Source: Bifidobacterium olomucense (GTDB lineage Bacteria > Actinomycetota > Actinomycetes > Actinomycetales > Bifidobacteriaceae). Taken from it: DNA of 64,000 nt. This document shows, piece by piece, positions 16,358-25,327 of this stretch. The DNA lies in the NCBI RefSeq assembly GCF_012932375.1, contig NZ_JAAIIG010000003.1, forward strand, positions 1-64,000, read 5' to 3'. Position numbers and translations under genes: made by a program. The notes under the pieces were generated by a model. That model had not been told where the DNA came from, did no database searches, and worked only from the letters and a program-made list of their open reading frames with translations. Numbering within the stretch: the first letter of the stretch is position 1; the number at the start of each line of letters is the position of its first letter.

Positions 16358-17647
16358 ATGAAGAACCTGTTCACATGGTCCTTGCATGGCGACGGCAAGA
16401 AGCTGCAGCCGGGTGAGGTGGTTGAGCCTGACGAGCGTCTGACTTGGGTGCGCACCGCCGGCATTGGTGCCCAGCACGTGATCGCCATGTTCGGTGCCAC
16501 TTTCCTGGTGCCGATTCTCACGGGCTTCGATCCGTCCACCACGCTGTTCTTTACGGCCATGTCCACTGCGCTGTTCCTGCTGATCAACAGGAACGTGTTG
16601 CCGAGCTACCTCGGCTCATCCTTCGGATTCATTGCCCCGATTACCGCCGTGACCACGGCGAACAAGGGCATTGCGGTTGCCAGCTTCGGCATTATGATCA
16701 CCGGTATCCTGCTGGCTTTGGTCGGTGTGCTGGTACATTACGCTGGTGCCAAGTGGATTGACATCATCATGCCGCCGGTTGTCAACGGTGCCATCGTGGC
16801 CATAATCGGCTTCAATCTGGCACCTTCCGTATGGACCAACTTCCAGGCCGCGCCCGATACCGCCGTCGTGACTTTGCTGGCTGTGTTGCTGGTAGCTGTG
16901 CTGTTCAAGGGATTGATCGGCCGATTGAACATCCTGATTGGCGTACTTATCGGCTACGTCTATGCCTGCATCCGCGGTCAGGTCGACTTCTCCGCCATCG
17001 CCGACGCCGGATGGATCGGCTTCCCGAAGTTCCATCTGCCGCAGGCTGATTTCTCCATTCTGCCCATGTTCATTCCTGTGGTGCTTGTGCTTGTGGCCGA
17101 GAACGTGGGCCACGTCAAGTCCGTGGCACAGATGACCGGCCGCGACTACGACAACCAGATCGGCACCGCATTGATGGCTGACGGCTTGGGTACTACGCTC
17201 GCCGGTTTCGGCGGAGGCTCCGGCACCACCACCTATGGTGAGAACATCGGCGTGATGGCCGCCACCAAGGTGTACTCGACCGCCGCCTACTGGTGCGCCG
17301 CCGCGTTCGCGCTCATCCTGAGCCTGTGCCCGAAGTTCGGTGCTGTGATCAACACGATTCCCGCCGGCGTGCTCGGTGGCGTGACCACGCTGCTGTATGG
17401 CATGATCGGCATGATCGGCATTCGTATCTGGGTTGAGAACAAGGTCAACTTCGATAAGCCGCTCAACATCATGGTCGCTGCCATTACGATGATCATCGCC
17501 ATCGGACAGTTCGCGTTCACCGTCAACGGCATTTCGTTCAATGGCATCGCCATCGGCACGATCGTGATTCTGATCGCCTACCATGGTCTCAAGGCCATCG
17601 GCAAGGCCACCGGCACCATCGAAAAGAACGATCCGGATATTCTGTAG
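16358..17647 (+). CDS. uraA: Uracil permease (NCS2 family)
   Basis: A 429-residue permease with about 12-14 membrane segments; the ATG at 16358 is chosen because AAGGAG lies 8 nt upstream. The NCS2 signatures are clear: AENVGHVKSVAQMTG with the substrate-binding Glu near residue 248, and GGGSGTTTYGENIGVMAATKV near 288-310, which is of the UraA/PyrP type. It imports uracil with protons. It is monocistronic; no PyrR-like leader is obvious. Confidence 0.9.
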   Translation: MKNLFTWSLHGDGKKLQPGEVVEPDERLTWVRTAGIGAQHVIAMFGATFLVPILTGFDPSTTLFFTAMSTALFLLINRNVLPSYLGSSFGFIAPITAVTTANKGIAVASFGIMITGILLALVGVLVHYAGAKWIDIIMPPVVNGAIVAIIGFNLAPSVWTNFQAAPDTAVVTLLAVLLVAVLFKGLIGRLNILIGVLIGYVYACIRGQVDFSAIADAGWIGFPKFHLPQADFSILPMFIPVVLVLVAENVGHVKSVAQMTGRDYDNQIGTALMADGLGTTLAGFGGGSGTTTYGENIGVMAATKVYSTAAYWCAAAFALILSLCPKFGAVINTIPAGVLGGVTTLLYGMIGMIGIRIWVENKVNFDKPLNIMVAAITMIIAIGQFAFTVNGISFNGIAIGTIVILIAYHGLKAIGKATGTIEKNDPDIL

Positions 17648-17715
17648 CGGATATAGCGAATATAGCGAATATCACGTCACGATAGGCCATCGTTCACGCG
17701 ATGCCGACAAAACCT

Positions 17716-17755
17716 AATCCCACGGTGTGGTTCCAGCGACCTGCGCCGTGGGATT
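17716..17755 (+). terminator. Inverted repeat after uracil permease
   Basis: AATCCCACGG at 17716-17725 pairs perfectly with CCGTGGGATT at 17746-17755 around a 20-nt loop. It has only a weak T run but lies 70 nt after the permease stop and probably terminates it. Confidence 0.6.
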
Positions 17756-17886
17756 ATCTGTTTGGCAAGGGGGAGCCGTAATCGCATCATGCGACGGGAA
17801 ATCATAGACGAGTGGCACAAAGTAGGGGGCTTGGGCTAGGCTCATGTGGTTTACATTTCTTACGCGATACCGTGCGTACTTATACC

Positions 17887-19905
17887 ATGAGAAAGGCCGC
17901 TGTGCCCTATAACGATTTAGATGACGCTGTTGATGCTGTGACGACCGCCATGACGAACAAAGAGGAAGCGGGCGACGCGCAGGACCGCCCGGTAACTTTT
18001 GGCGAACTTGGGGTGCCCGGCCCGTTGGTCCGCTCGCTTGCCCAAGATGGGAAAAAGACCGCATTCCCGATTCAGGCCGATACCTTGCCGGATTCCCTTG
18101 CCGGCCGTGACGTGCTCGGCCGTGGCCGTACCGGTTCCGGCAAAACGTTGGCTTTCTCCATCCCGCTCGTAGCCCGTTTGGGCTCGTATGATTCCCTTGG
18201 CGAGGTAGCGATGGCTGAGTTCCGTCGCGAAATGAAACGCCGCCGTCAGGAGCGTCTTGAGGAACGTCGCGCCGACGATTTCCTACCTCATCCGCGTGGA
18301 CTGGTACTTGCTCCGACACGAGAGTTGGCCAACCAGATCAATGACGTGGTGCAGCCGCTTGCCCGCACGTACGGGATGACCACCACCACCGTTTACGGCG
18401 GTGTGAAATACGCTCGTCAGATCCGCGATCTGAAGGCCGGAGCGGACATCGTGGTGGCCTGTCCCGGTCGTTTGGAGGATCTGCTGCATCAGCAGGCGCT
18501 GACACTTGCGTCCGTCGAAGTGGTGGTGATCGATGAAGCCGATGAGATGGCGGATATGGGATTCCTGCCGCCCGTGAAGCGACTGCTGGAGCAGATTCGC
18601 CCCGACGCCCAGCATATGCTGTTCTCCGCCACGCTTGATCATGGGGTTGATGAGGTGGTCAACACCTTCTTGCATGATCCCAAGGTGCATAGTGTGGATC
18701 CGGCCAACAGCGAGCCGGATCTGATGACGCACCATGTATTCGAGACCACCCGTGCCGACAAGCACGAGCTGGTGCGTACGCTCGCGTCCGGTAAAGGGCG
18801 GCGTATTCTGTTCACCCGTACTAAGTTCCAGGCGAAAAAGCTGGCCAAAAACCTTACTCAGAGCGGCATCCCCGCAGCTGAGTTGCACGGAAATCTGAAC
18901 CAGAACCAGCGAGACCGTAATATGGCGGCTTTCGACAGTGGCGATGTGAACGTTATGGTGGCTACTGATGTGGCTGCCCGTGGCATTGATGTCGGTGGCG
19001 TCGAACTGGTGGTCCAAGTCGAGCCGCCGGACGATCCGAAGTCCTTTGTCCATCGTTCCGGCCGTACCGCGCGTGCGGGCAAGGCCGGCGACGTGGTCAC
19101 GCTGGTATTGCCCGAGCAGCGTCGTGAGACTCGACGTCTGCTCAATCAGGCAGGCATTAAAACCAAGCCTGTTGCGGTGACCCATGATTCGCCTGAAGTG
19201 CTGGAACTGGTGGGTGAGCGTGCCGAAAAAGTTGAGGGCTGGAGTCTGGAGCAGTCTCAGCCTGTGGGCGGTCGCCGCAATGGAGGACAAGCGAAGCGTG
19301 GCTCCTTCGGAACGCTCAGCCAAGAGGAGCGCGAAGAGCGCGAAAGAAGACTGGAACAGGAGAAGAACGCGCGCAAGAAAGAACGCCGTCGCCGTCGCGC
19401 GGCGGAGCGCGCCGCGCGGTCCGCGCAGGCAGATGCGAATGCCGAATCCAATAGCATGCACGACAATGCATCAGAGCGTGCGCGAAGCACAGGTGAGCGC
19501 CGTGCCCAGACACGTCAGGAACGCAAGGGGAAGAACGCCGTCGCCGAGTCGCGAGGCCGAAACCGTGCTGAACGCCGTGCCGGTCTGAGCAATCCACAAG
19601 CAGAACGTCGTGATTACCTGTTCGAACATCCCGAAGAACGTCGTGGCGGCAATCCCAGCAAGCGCGATGAACGTCGACGCAAGAACAATCGACAGGACTC
19701 TCGCACTGCAGGTACTGCAAGCGGAGACAAACGTATTCATCGCAAGAATGAGAACCGCATTATCAGCGATGAGCGGGGCGAAGCCGCCAAGCGCCACGAC
19801 AGGCGCATGATGGCCAAATACGGCAATACGGAAGGTCCTCATCGCCGCCATTCCAAAATTAAGCGTGTACCGTTCAGGTCCGCAGGCAAACGCAGCGGAC
19901 GCTAA
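17887..19905 (+). CDS. DEAD-box RNA helicase with basic tail
   Basis: A helicase of about 672 residues. The ATG at 17887 lacks a clear ribosome site; the GTG at 17902, with AGAAAGG six bases upstream, is an alternative. Motifs appear in order: Q motif near residue 55, GRTGSGKT, PTRELA, CPGR, DEADEMADMGF, SAT, ARGIDVGG and HRSGRTARAG. The last 200 residues are low-complexity Arg/Lys/Glu-rich sequence, a probable RNA-binding tail. It likely unwinds RNA in ribosome assembly or RNA decay. The motif Asp-Glu-Ala-Asp is intact. Confidence 0.92.
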   Translation: MRKAAVPYNDLDDAVDAVTTAMTNKEEAGDAQDRPVTFGELGVPGPLVRSLAQDGKKTAFPIQADTLPDSLAGRDVLGRGRTGSGKTLAFSIPLVARLGSYDSLGEVAMAEFRREMKRRRQERLEERRADDFLPHPRGLVLAPTRELANQINDVVQPLARTYGMTTTTVYGGVKYARQIRDLKAGADIVVACPGRLEDLLHQQALTLASVEVVVIDEADEMADMGFLPPVKRLLEQIRPDAQHMLFSATLDHGVDEVVNTFLHDPKVHSVDPANSEPDLMTHHVFETTRADKHELVRTLASGKGRRILFTRTKFQAKKLAKNLTQSGIPAAELHGNLNQNQRDRNMAAFDSGDVNVMVATDVAARGIDVGGVELVVQVEPPDDPKSFVHRSGRTARAGKAGDVVTLVLPEQRRETRRLLNQAGIKTKPVAVTHDSPEVLELVGERAEKVEGWSLEQSQPVGGRRNGGQAKRGSFGTLSQEEREERERRLEQEKNARKKERRRRRAAERAARSAQADANAESNSMHDNASERARSTGERRAQTRQERKGKNAVAESRGRNRAERRAGLSNPQAERRDYLFEHPEERRGGNPSKRDERRRKNNRQDSRTAGTASGDKRIHRKNENRIISDERGEAAKRHDRRMMAKYGNTEGPHRRHSKIKRVPFRSAGKRSGR

Positions 19906-19912
19906 ACAAGCT

Positions 19913-20006
19913 GTTCGCCGTTGACATGGCAGTCCATGAACGGCAAACATGGCTTAGATGGCGGTGTGGCCTTCTCTTTAAATGAGAGAAAGCCACACCG
20001 CCATCT
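19913..20006. terminator. Two hairpins between convergent genes
   Basis: The main one is a near-perfect inverted repeat of about 23 bp at 19956-20006 (AGATGGCGGTGTGGC ... GCCACACCGCCATCT) with an AAAT loop. A smaller hairpin at 19913-19947 (GCCGTT.CATGG / CCATG.AACGGC) precedes it. Together they separate the helicase gene from the convergent epimerase gene and serve both. Confidence 0.75.
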
Positions 20007-20047
20007 GATCTCTAGAAGGATCCGAAAGGATTCCCGTGAGAGAACAC

Positions 20048-20902
20048 CTACTTCACGCTCAGTGTTTGAGCGAGTGTGTGGGATTCGCCCGGAGCGAGAT
20101 TGATCAGCCGCTCGCGGTTCGCTACTGCCTCCACGCATACGAAATCCCGCCACTCGCCTTCATCAAGGTCGCCGATCGCGTTACCGGCGATCTCGCCGGG
20201 ATTCCATACCACGGTGCCGGTGGCGCCCGCTGACGAGATTGCGATGGTGCGGCCCAGTGCCGGATCGATCAGTTCCAGCGGGTTGTCGGTCAGATAAATG
20301 CGATCCACCAGATCTCCTGCGAACGTGGCATCGCCTTCCTGTCGTGCCACAGGGAAGTCCGGCAGCGTGGCATCCAGGAAATGAGAGCCGTCCAGCCCAT
20401 GCACTCGTGCCTGCAGTGCGTTTCCCACATGTAAATAGGTATGCAACGCCGCTTCATAAGCGAATCCGGCATCTCCGGTATTGGTCACTGTCAAAGCAAC
20501 GGTCAATGTCTCGCCGGCAGCGATATTCACTTCGGCGTGGAATTGTGGATGCGCATTGCCGTAGAACTGTTCCAGTGTTTGTTCGTCAATGGCTTGCGAA
20601 TCCAAGACGTACCGTAGCGAGGTGTCGGTGGAATCGGCCGCTTGCCATAGTGAAATACGAGCGAACCCATGCTTCGGGGTGCGCTTGAACCCTGAGATAT
20701 CGTATCCGGAATTGAACCAGGGAAAGATAATCGGTATGCCGCCGCGAATCGCTTTGTCGGATTTGAGGAAGATCGATTTCGGTTGCCATACCACGTCGGG
20801 CGAGCCGGCGGGAGCCCAGCGCAGTACATGCGCGCCGTGGTCGCTGACGGTGGCTTCGCCGGTGGAGTCTCCTATACGGCGAATGACGAATGGTCCGTTC
20901 AT
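20048..20902 (-). CDS. Glucose-6-phosphate 1-epimerase-like aldose epimerase
   Basis: A 284-residue protein of the YeaD/aldose 1-epimerase family, which interconverts sugar anomers. The ATG at 20900-20902 has GGGAGG 7 nt upstream. Family features include IRGGIPIIFPWF near 52-63, HGFAR near 75, the central AALHTYLHVGN with the catalytic His near 155 and VCVEAVAN with the catalytic Glu near 260. It lies downstream of a GH13 glycosidase gene and is probably co-transcribed (88 nt gap), consistent with sugar processing. Confidence 0.88.
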   Translation of the reverse strand: MNGPFVIRRIGDSTGEATVSDHGAHVLRWAPAGSPDVVWQPKSIFLKSDKAIRGGIPIIFPWFNSGYDISGFKRTPKHGFARISLWQAADSTDTSLRYVLDSQAIDEQTLEQFYGNAHPQFHAEVNIAAGETLTVALTVTNTGDAGFAYEAALHTYLHVGNALQARVHGLDGSHFLDATLPDFPVARQEGDATFAGDLVDRIYLTDNPLELIDPALGRTIAISSAGATGTVVWNPGEIAGNAIGDLDEGEWRDFVCVEAVANRERLINLAPGESHTLAQTLSVK

Positions 20903-20990
20903 GTGATACCTCCCGAATGGATTGAAATGACATTTGTTGCGTATTATGCGTCCGCCGTGTAGCGCGGGGACGAGCTGCTTGCGTATCTGG

Positions 20991-22286
20991 CTACTTGCGG
21001 TACAGTACGGTTCCGAACTCATCGCGTATGACAAACGACGGTGTGCCGGTAATATCCAGTTCCACAGTGATGGACTCGACTCCTGTAACGCTGTGAGAAC
21101 GGTAGACGAACCGCTTGTTCTTCAGCTCCAGCATTTCGGTGCGTGCATCCAACAGCCACGGATGACGACGACGCAATGCGATCAGAGCCTGATGCAGCCG
21201 ATACACCGGTTCGCCCAGACGAGACAGCTCATTGGGGAAAAGCGGGAATTTCGGCCGGATATCGTCGTCGCCGCCAAAACGCTCCTCTTTGACACCCACG
21301 TACCCTTGTTCATCACCATAATAAATCGACGGAACGCCGCCAACCGTCATCAAAACCGCTAAAGCCAGCGCAGTCTTGTCCGCGCCGATTTGAGAGACGA
21401 TTCGGGTCACATCGTGATTGCCGATGAACGTTTGCGGTATGAACGAATCGAGAAACACATTATGTCTCTTGAGATTCCAATCCAATTCAAAGAAATTATC
21501 GGTTTCCAACGAATGCTGAATCGATTTCCACAATTCGTACTGCGTCACCGAATCCATAGTGGACTCCTTGACGATGTGCGGATAATCGCCGTGAATCACT
21601 TCGCCGAAAATCCATGAATACGGGTGTGCCTCTTTGACTTGAGGCAGCACCTTCGCCCAAAATGATGCCGGCACGTCGTAGGCCGCATCGAGACGCCATC
21701 CTGTGGCACCTCGATCAAGCCAGTGATTCATCACGTGTGTTACATAGTTGACGGTTTGAGGAGCCTCATGGTCAAGATCCACCAAGTCATCATGGCCTTC
21801 GAAAACCTCCAGCGTAGGTTTGCCGTCCGCGCCGATAGCTGCGCGCACCAATCCTTGCCAGGGGACATCTTGGGGTATGAGCCTGTTCGTGACCGCATCG
21901 AACGCAGCAGTGACTGCAGGATGTGAACGACTGACATGATTGAACACGCCGTCGAGAATCAGTGAGAATCCCATGTCCCGGCATGCTTCGGCGAGCCGGT
22001 CAAATGCGTGATCGCCGCCGAGCCGGATGTCTACATGCATATGATCAAGCGTGTCGTATCCGTGCGTGGCCGATTCGAATATAGGTCCCAGCAACAGTCC
22101 GGAAGCACCAAGATCGCGTGCATATCCCAGCCAGTTGATTATGGAATCCAGTCCGCGTCCATGGAACTCGCGGGGCCCTGAAGGGCGGATATCGGCTCCG
22201 CAGAAACTCAGAGGATAGATATGCCAGAACACACCGTAGCGAACCCAGTCGGGCAAAGCGTGTTCCGTTGCCTCATTGACGACCAT
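20991..22286 (-). CDS. GH13 alpha-amylase-family glycosidase
   Basis: A 431-residue intracellular enzyme without signal peptide; the ATG at 22284-22286 has AGGAGG 8 nt upstream. The four GH13 regions are seen: DGVFNHV, GWRLDAAYD with the nucleophile Asp, WIFGEVIHGDY with the acid/base Glu, and FIGNHDVTRI with the third carboxylate. It acts on alpha-glucosidic bonds; small oligosaccharides such as maltodextrin are likely. It forms a leftward operon with the aldose epimerase and is divergent from cstA. Confidence 0.9.
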   Translation of the reverse strand: MVVNEATEHALPDWVRYGVFWHIYPLSFCGADIRPSGPREFHGRGLDSIINWLGYARDLGASGLLLGPIFESATHGYDTLDHMHVDIRLGGDHAFDRLAEACRDMGFSLILDGVFNHVSRSHPAVTAAFDAVTNRLIPQDVPWQGLVRAAIGADGKPTLEVFEGHDDLVDLDHEAPQTVNYVTHVMNHWLDRGATGWRLDAAYDVPASFWAKVLPQVKEAHPYSWIFGEVIHGDYPHIVKESTMDSVTQYELWKSIQHSLETDNFFELDWNLKRHNVFLDSFIPQTFIGNHDVTRIVSQIGADKTALALAVLMTVGGVPSIYYGDEQGYVGVKEERFGGDDDIRPKFPLFPNELSRLGEPVYRLHQALIALRRRHPWLLDARTEMLELKNKRFVYRSHSVTGVESITVELDITGTPSFVIRDEFGTVLYRK

Positions 22287-22383
22287 CGCAACACCTCCTG
22301 TTGACAGTGTGTTTATTTTCTCACAGAATGCGTGGAATTGCGCGGACCTCAATGTCGAAGGTGTTCCCATAGCGTTTGACTAG

Positions 22384-22399
22384 TGTGGCTTTGATCACA
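22384..22399. promoter_or_regulatory. CRP/GlxR-like site between amylase and cstA
   Basis: TGTGG-CTTTGA-TCACA at 22384-22399 fits the TGTGA-N6-TCACA form of CRP-family operators with one mismatch. It lies in the 268-nt gap shared by the GH13 gene and cstA. The region closer to cstA also holds two hairpins (GCCGTC/GACGGC near 22473 and GCCCC/GGGGC near 22503). Confidence 0.35.
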
Positions 22400-22554
22400 T
22401 GCTGGGACGGAATATAACCTTGATTTATACCGACATTACGCTTCCAGACAATGCCATAAGCAGATAAGGGAGCCGTCACCGATGGACGGCAGAAGAGAAC
22501 GCCCCTTTCTCGTATAGCGACGGGGCAAATTACAAAGAAGTATGAGGGGTCAGT

Positions 22555-24954
22555 ATGACCGACGCAACAGTCCAGGTTCCGGCACCTGGCAAGTTGGAAT
22601 TCAATAATGATTACACGCCGGCGGAAGCCGTACGTGTGATTCGAAATTCGAAGGGCCTACCTGTAGGCGTACGCCCGAAGATGGTATGGACTTGGAAGAA
22701 AGCCTTGCTGTGGGCCGTTATCGCCATCGTATGCGCCTGTGGATGGACCTTGCTGGCCGTTTCCCGCGGCGAACGGATTTCCGCCATCTGGTTCTTGGTG
22801 GTGGCGTTGAGCTCGTACGCCATCGCCTACCGCTTCTATGCGTACTACATTCAGATCAAGATCATGCGCACCGATGACGCGAACGCCACTCCGGCCGAAC
22901 GCGTACATGACGGCGCGAACTTCGAGCGCACGGACCGTCGTGTGCTGTTCGGGCAGCATTTCGCCGGCATCTCCGGTGCCGGTCCGTTGGTCGGCCCTAT
23001 TCTGGCCGCCCAGATGGGGTATCTTCCCTCTACATTGTGGATCATTCTGGGAGTGATCTTCGCCGGCGCCGTACAGGACATGCTTGTCCTGTGGATTTCT
23101 GCCAAGCGCCGTGGCCGTTCACTCGGCCAGATGGCCACGGACGAAATGGGCAAGTTCGGCGGCATGATTCTTTCCATATTCCTTGTGGTCATGACGGCCA
23201 TTGCCATGGCTTTCCTGGCGCTTGTGGCCATCAAGGCCATGGCCGCTTCGCCTTGGGCGGTGTTCTCCATCGGCATGACCATTCCGATCGCGCTCGCCAT
23301 GGGATGCTACCAGCGTTTCCTGCGTCCCGGACGTGTGATCGAAACCACGTTGCTTGGCTTCGTGCTGCTTGTGCTTGACATTGTCGCCGGTGGTTGGATC
23401 GCATCCGTTCCTGCTGTGGCCGCCGTCTTCACCCTTGACGCCAAAGAGCTGGTCATAGCTCTGGTGATCTATTCATTCGCTGCCGCTGCATTGCCACATT
23501 GGCTGCTGGTCACCCCACGCGACTATCTGTCCACGCTGATGAAGATCGGCACACTCGTGTTGCTTGTGGTCGGCATCATCATCGCCAATCCGTCTGTCAA
23601 GGTGCCTGGCCTGACCGAACTGGCTTCCCAGTCCACCGGTCCCACCTTCTCTGGCAGCCTGTTCCCGTTCCTATTCATCACCATCGCATGTGGCGCCCTT
23701 TCCGGTTTCCACGGTGCAGTGAGTTCCGGACTGACTCCGAAAGCCGTGGAAAAGGAGAACCAAATTCGCATGATCGGCTACGGTTCGATGCTTGTTGAAT
23801 CGTTCACCGCCGTCATCGCCCTGATTGCAGCAATTACCATCTCCCAAGGCGTCTACTTCTCCACCAATATGTCCGCCGCCCAGATCACCGCCGTCTCCGG
23901 TGTAAGCGTAACCGCCACCTCGACTCCGGCCGAGCAGGCCGAAGCAGCGGTCAAAGCGGTCTCTTCGATGAAGGTCAGCGACATCGAGGGCAACCAGATG
24001 CAGGTCACTTGGGACTCCGTGGACGAGAATGGTGCCGCCAAGACCTATGAGGGTGCCGAAGCTTTGGAGAAGGCCGCTTCCGACATCGGCGAGAAAACCA
24101 TCGTCTCCCGTACCGGCGGTGCCACCACGTTCGCCATGGGCATGGCCAACTTCCTGAAATCCTACTTGGGAGGTCATGATTCGATGGCATTCTGGTATCA
24201 CTTTGCCATCATGTTCGAAGCCCTGTTCATCCTTACTACCGTTGATAACGGCACCCGCGTGGCCCGTTATCAGATCGGTGAGATGCTGGGCAATGTGCGC
24301 AAACTCAAGAAGTTCGCCGATCCGACATGGAAGCCGGGCAACATCATCACCACGCTGATCGCCACCGCACTATGGGGCGGACTGCTATGGATGGGCGTTT
24401 CCGACGCCAACGGCGGTATCAACGCCATGGTCCCGATCTTCGGCATTTCGAATCAGCTGCTTGCCGCCGCATGTTTCGTTATCGTCACCGTATGCGTGGC
24501 TAAGCTCGGATACAAAAAGTATCTGTGGATTCCGGTTGTGCCTCTGGCGTGGGACATAGCAGTGACCTTCACCGCCGATTTCCAGAAGATTTTCGGACCA
24601 CTGAGCTACTTTGCCACTGCATCCAAATATCAGGCTCAGATCGCTTCCGGTGAACTGAGCGGCGAAGCATTGGCCAATGCCCAGGCGGCTTTGTCGAACG
24701 CCTACCTTGATGGTGTGCTCTCCGTGTTCTTCCTGGTCATGATGAGCATCTTCGTGGTGGTCGGCATTGTAACGGTCGTTCGGACCTTTGCCTCCGGCAA
24801 GTTTGGTCCTGAAACCACGTCTGAAGAGCCGTTCGTTGAATCGCAATGGTTCGCGCCCTCCAGTTTGATGGCAACCTCGCTGGAGAAGAAGGTGCAGCGC
24901 GAATACAGCGTCAAGTTGCATGAGCTCACTCAAAACGAGCGAGCCGCGGCATGA
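22555..24954 (+). CDS. cstA: Carbon starvation protein CstA, pyruvate/peptide transporter
   Basis: A 799-residue protein with some 16-18 membrane segments. It carries the CstA-family core (FGQHFAGISGAGPLVGPILAA near 125-145, ALSGFHGAVSSGLTPKA near 382, DNGTRVARYQIGEMLG near 562). CstA proteins import pyruvate or peptides and are induced in carbon limitation. A soluble insertion near residues 445-525, rich in Ala and Glu, lies between membrane helices. The stop overlaps the next gene by ATGA, as in cstA-ybdD pairs elsewhere. Confidence 0.93.
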   Translation: MTDATVQVPAPGKLEFNNDYTPAEAVRVIRNSKGLPVGVRPKMVWTWKKALLWAVIAIVCACGWTLLAVSRGERISAIWFLVVALSSYAIAYRFYAYYIQIKIMRTDDANATPAERVHDGANFERTDRRVLFGQHFAGISGAGPLVGPILAAQMGYLPSTLWIILGVIFAGAVQDMLVLWISAKRRGRSLGQMATDEMGKFGGMILSIFLVVMTAIAMAFLALVAIKAMAASPWAVFSIGMTIPIALAMGCYQRFLRPGRVIETTLLGFVLLVLDIVAGGWIASVPAVAAVFTLDAKELVIALVIYSFAAAALPHWLLVTPRDYLSTLMKIGTLVLLVVGIIIANPSVKVPGLTELASQSTGPTFSGSLFPFLFITIACGALSGFHGAVSSGLTPKAVEKENQIRMIGYGSMLVESFTAVIALIAAITISQGVYFSTNMSAAQITAVSGVSVTATSTPAEQAEAAVKAVSSMKVSDIEGNQMQVTWDSVDENGAAKTYEGAEALEKAASDIGEKTIVSRTGGATTFAMGMANFLKSYLGGHDSMAFWYHFAIMFEALFILTTVDNGTRVARYQIGEMLGNVRKLKKFADPTWKPGNIITTLIATALWGGLLWMGVSDANGGINAMVPIFGISNQLLAAACFVIVTVCVAKLGYKKYLWIPVVPLAWDIAVTFTADFQKIFGPLSYFATASKYQAQIASGELSGEALANAQAALSNAYLDGVLSVFFLVMMSIFVVVGIVTVVRTFASGKFGPETTSEEPFVESQWFAPSSLMATSLEKKVQREYSVKLHELTQNERAAA

Positions 24955-25172
24955 GAACGAGCGGGATGGAGACGATCATCGGCCGGTTGCAGGCCGCCTG
25001 GCGTGGCATCGTCTGGTATGCGCGCGAAATCAGCGGTGAAGCCCGATACGATCACTATCTGGAGCATTTCGCCGTCGAGCACCCCGGTGAAACTCCGATG
25101 AGCGAGTCCGAATACATACGGGCTCGCGAGGAATACGATCGCCTCCATCCCAACACCAGCTGCTGCTGTTGA
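24951..25172 (+). CDS. CstA-associated YbdD/YjiX family protein
   Basis: A 73-residue protein of the DUF466 (YbdD/YjiX) family, recognisable by the segment ARYDHYLEHFAVEHPGETPM and the final cysteine run HPNTSCCC. Members are required partners of CstA/BtsT-type transporters. The start codon overlaps the cstA stop by 4 nt. The family often ends near SRCC or similar; the triple cysteine here is at the extreme C-terminus. Confidence 0.9.
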   Translation: MRTSGMETIIGRLQAAWRGIVWYAREISGEARYDHYLEHFAVEHPGETPMSESEYIRAREEYDRLHPNTSCCC

Positions 25173-25180
25173 TGTGATAC

Positions 25181-25205
25181 AAAGCCCCTCTTCATGAGGG
25201 GCTTT
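25181..25205 (+). terminator. Terminator of cstA operon
   Basis: AAAGCCCCTC-TTCAT-GAGGGGCTTT followed by CTTAT: a 10-bp stem with a 5-nt loop 10 nt after the stop codon. Confidence 0.9.
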
Positions 25206-25264
25206 CTTATAGGTAAAGTTGGTAAAGCGCACACACAACGCCACGAATACCGCTACGTAGTCAC

Positions 25265-25284
25265 CAATCGGTTACAATCGGTGT
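25265..25284 (+). promoter_or_regulatory. Tandem 10-bp repeat upstream of the phosphate transporter
   Basis: CAATCGGTTA at 25265-25274 is followed directly by CAATCGGTGT, eight of ten bases the same. Head-to-tail repeats with one-turn spacing are typical of OmpR/PhoP-type response-regulator sites. It lies 44 nt before the transporter start. Confidence 0.4.
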
Positions 25285-25327
25285 GACGACTTTCCGCCAC
25301 CCCCGAAGAAGAAGGTGATGACTAGCC

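Noticed and set aside
19316..19950. Frames opposite the helicase tail
   Set aside because: They are reflections of the Arg/Lys-rich low-complexity tail and carry no family signal.
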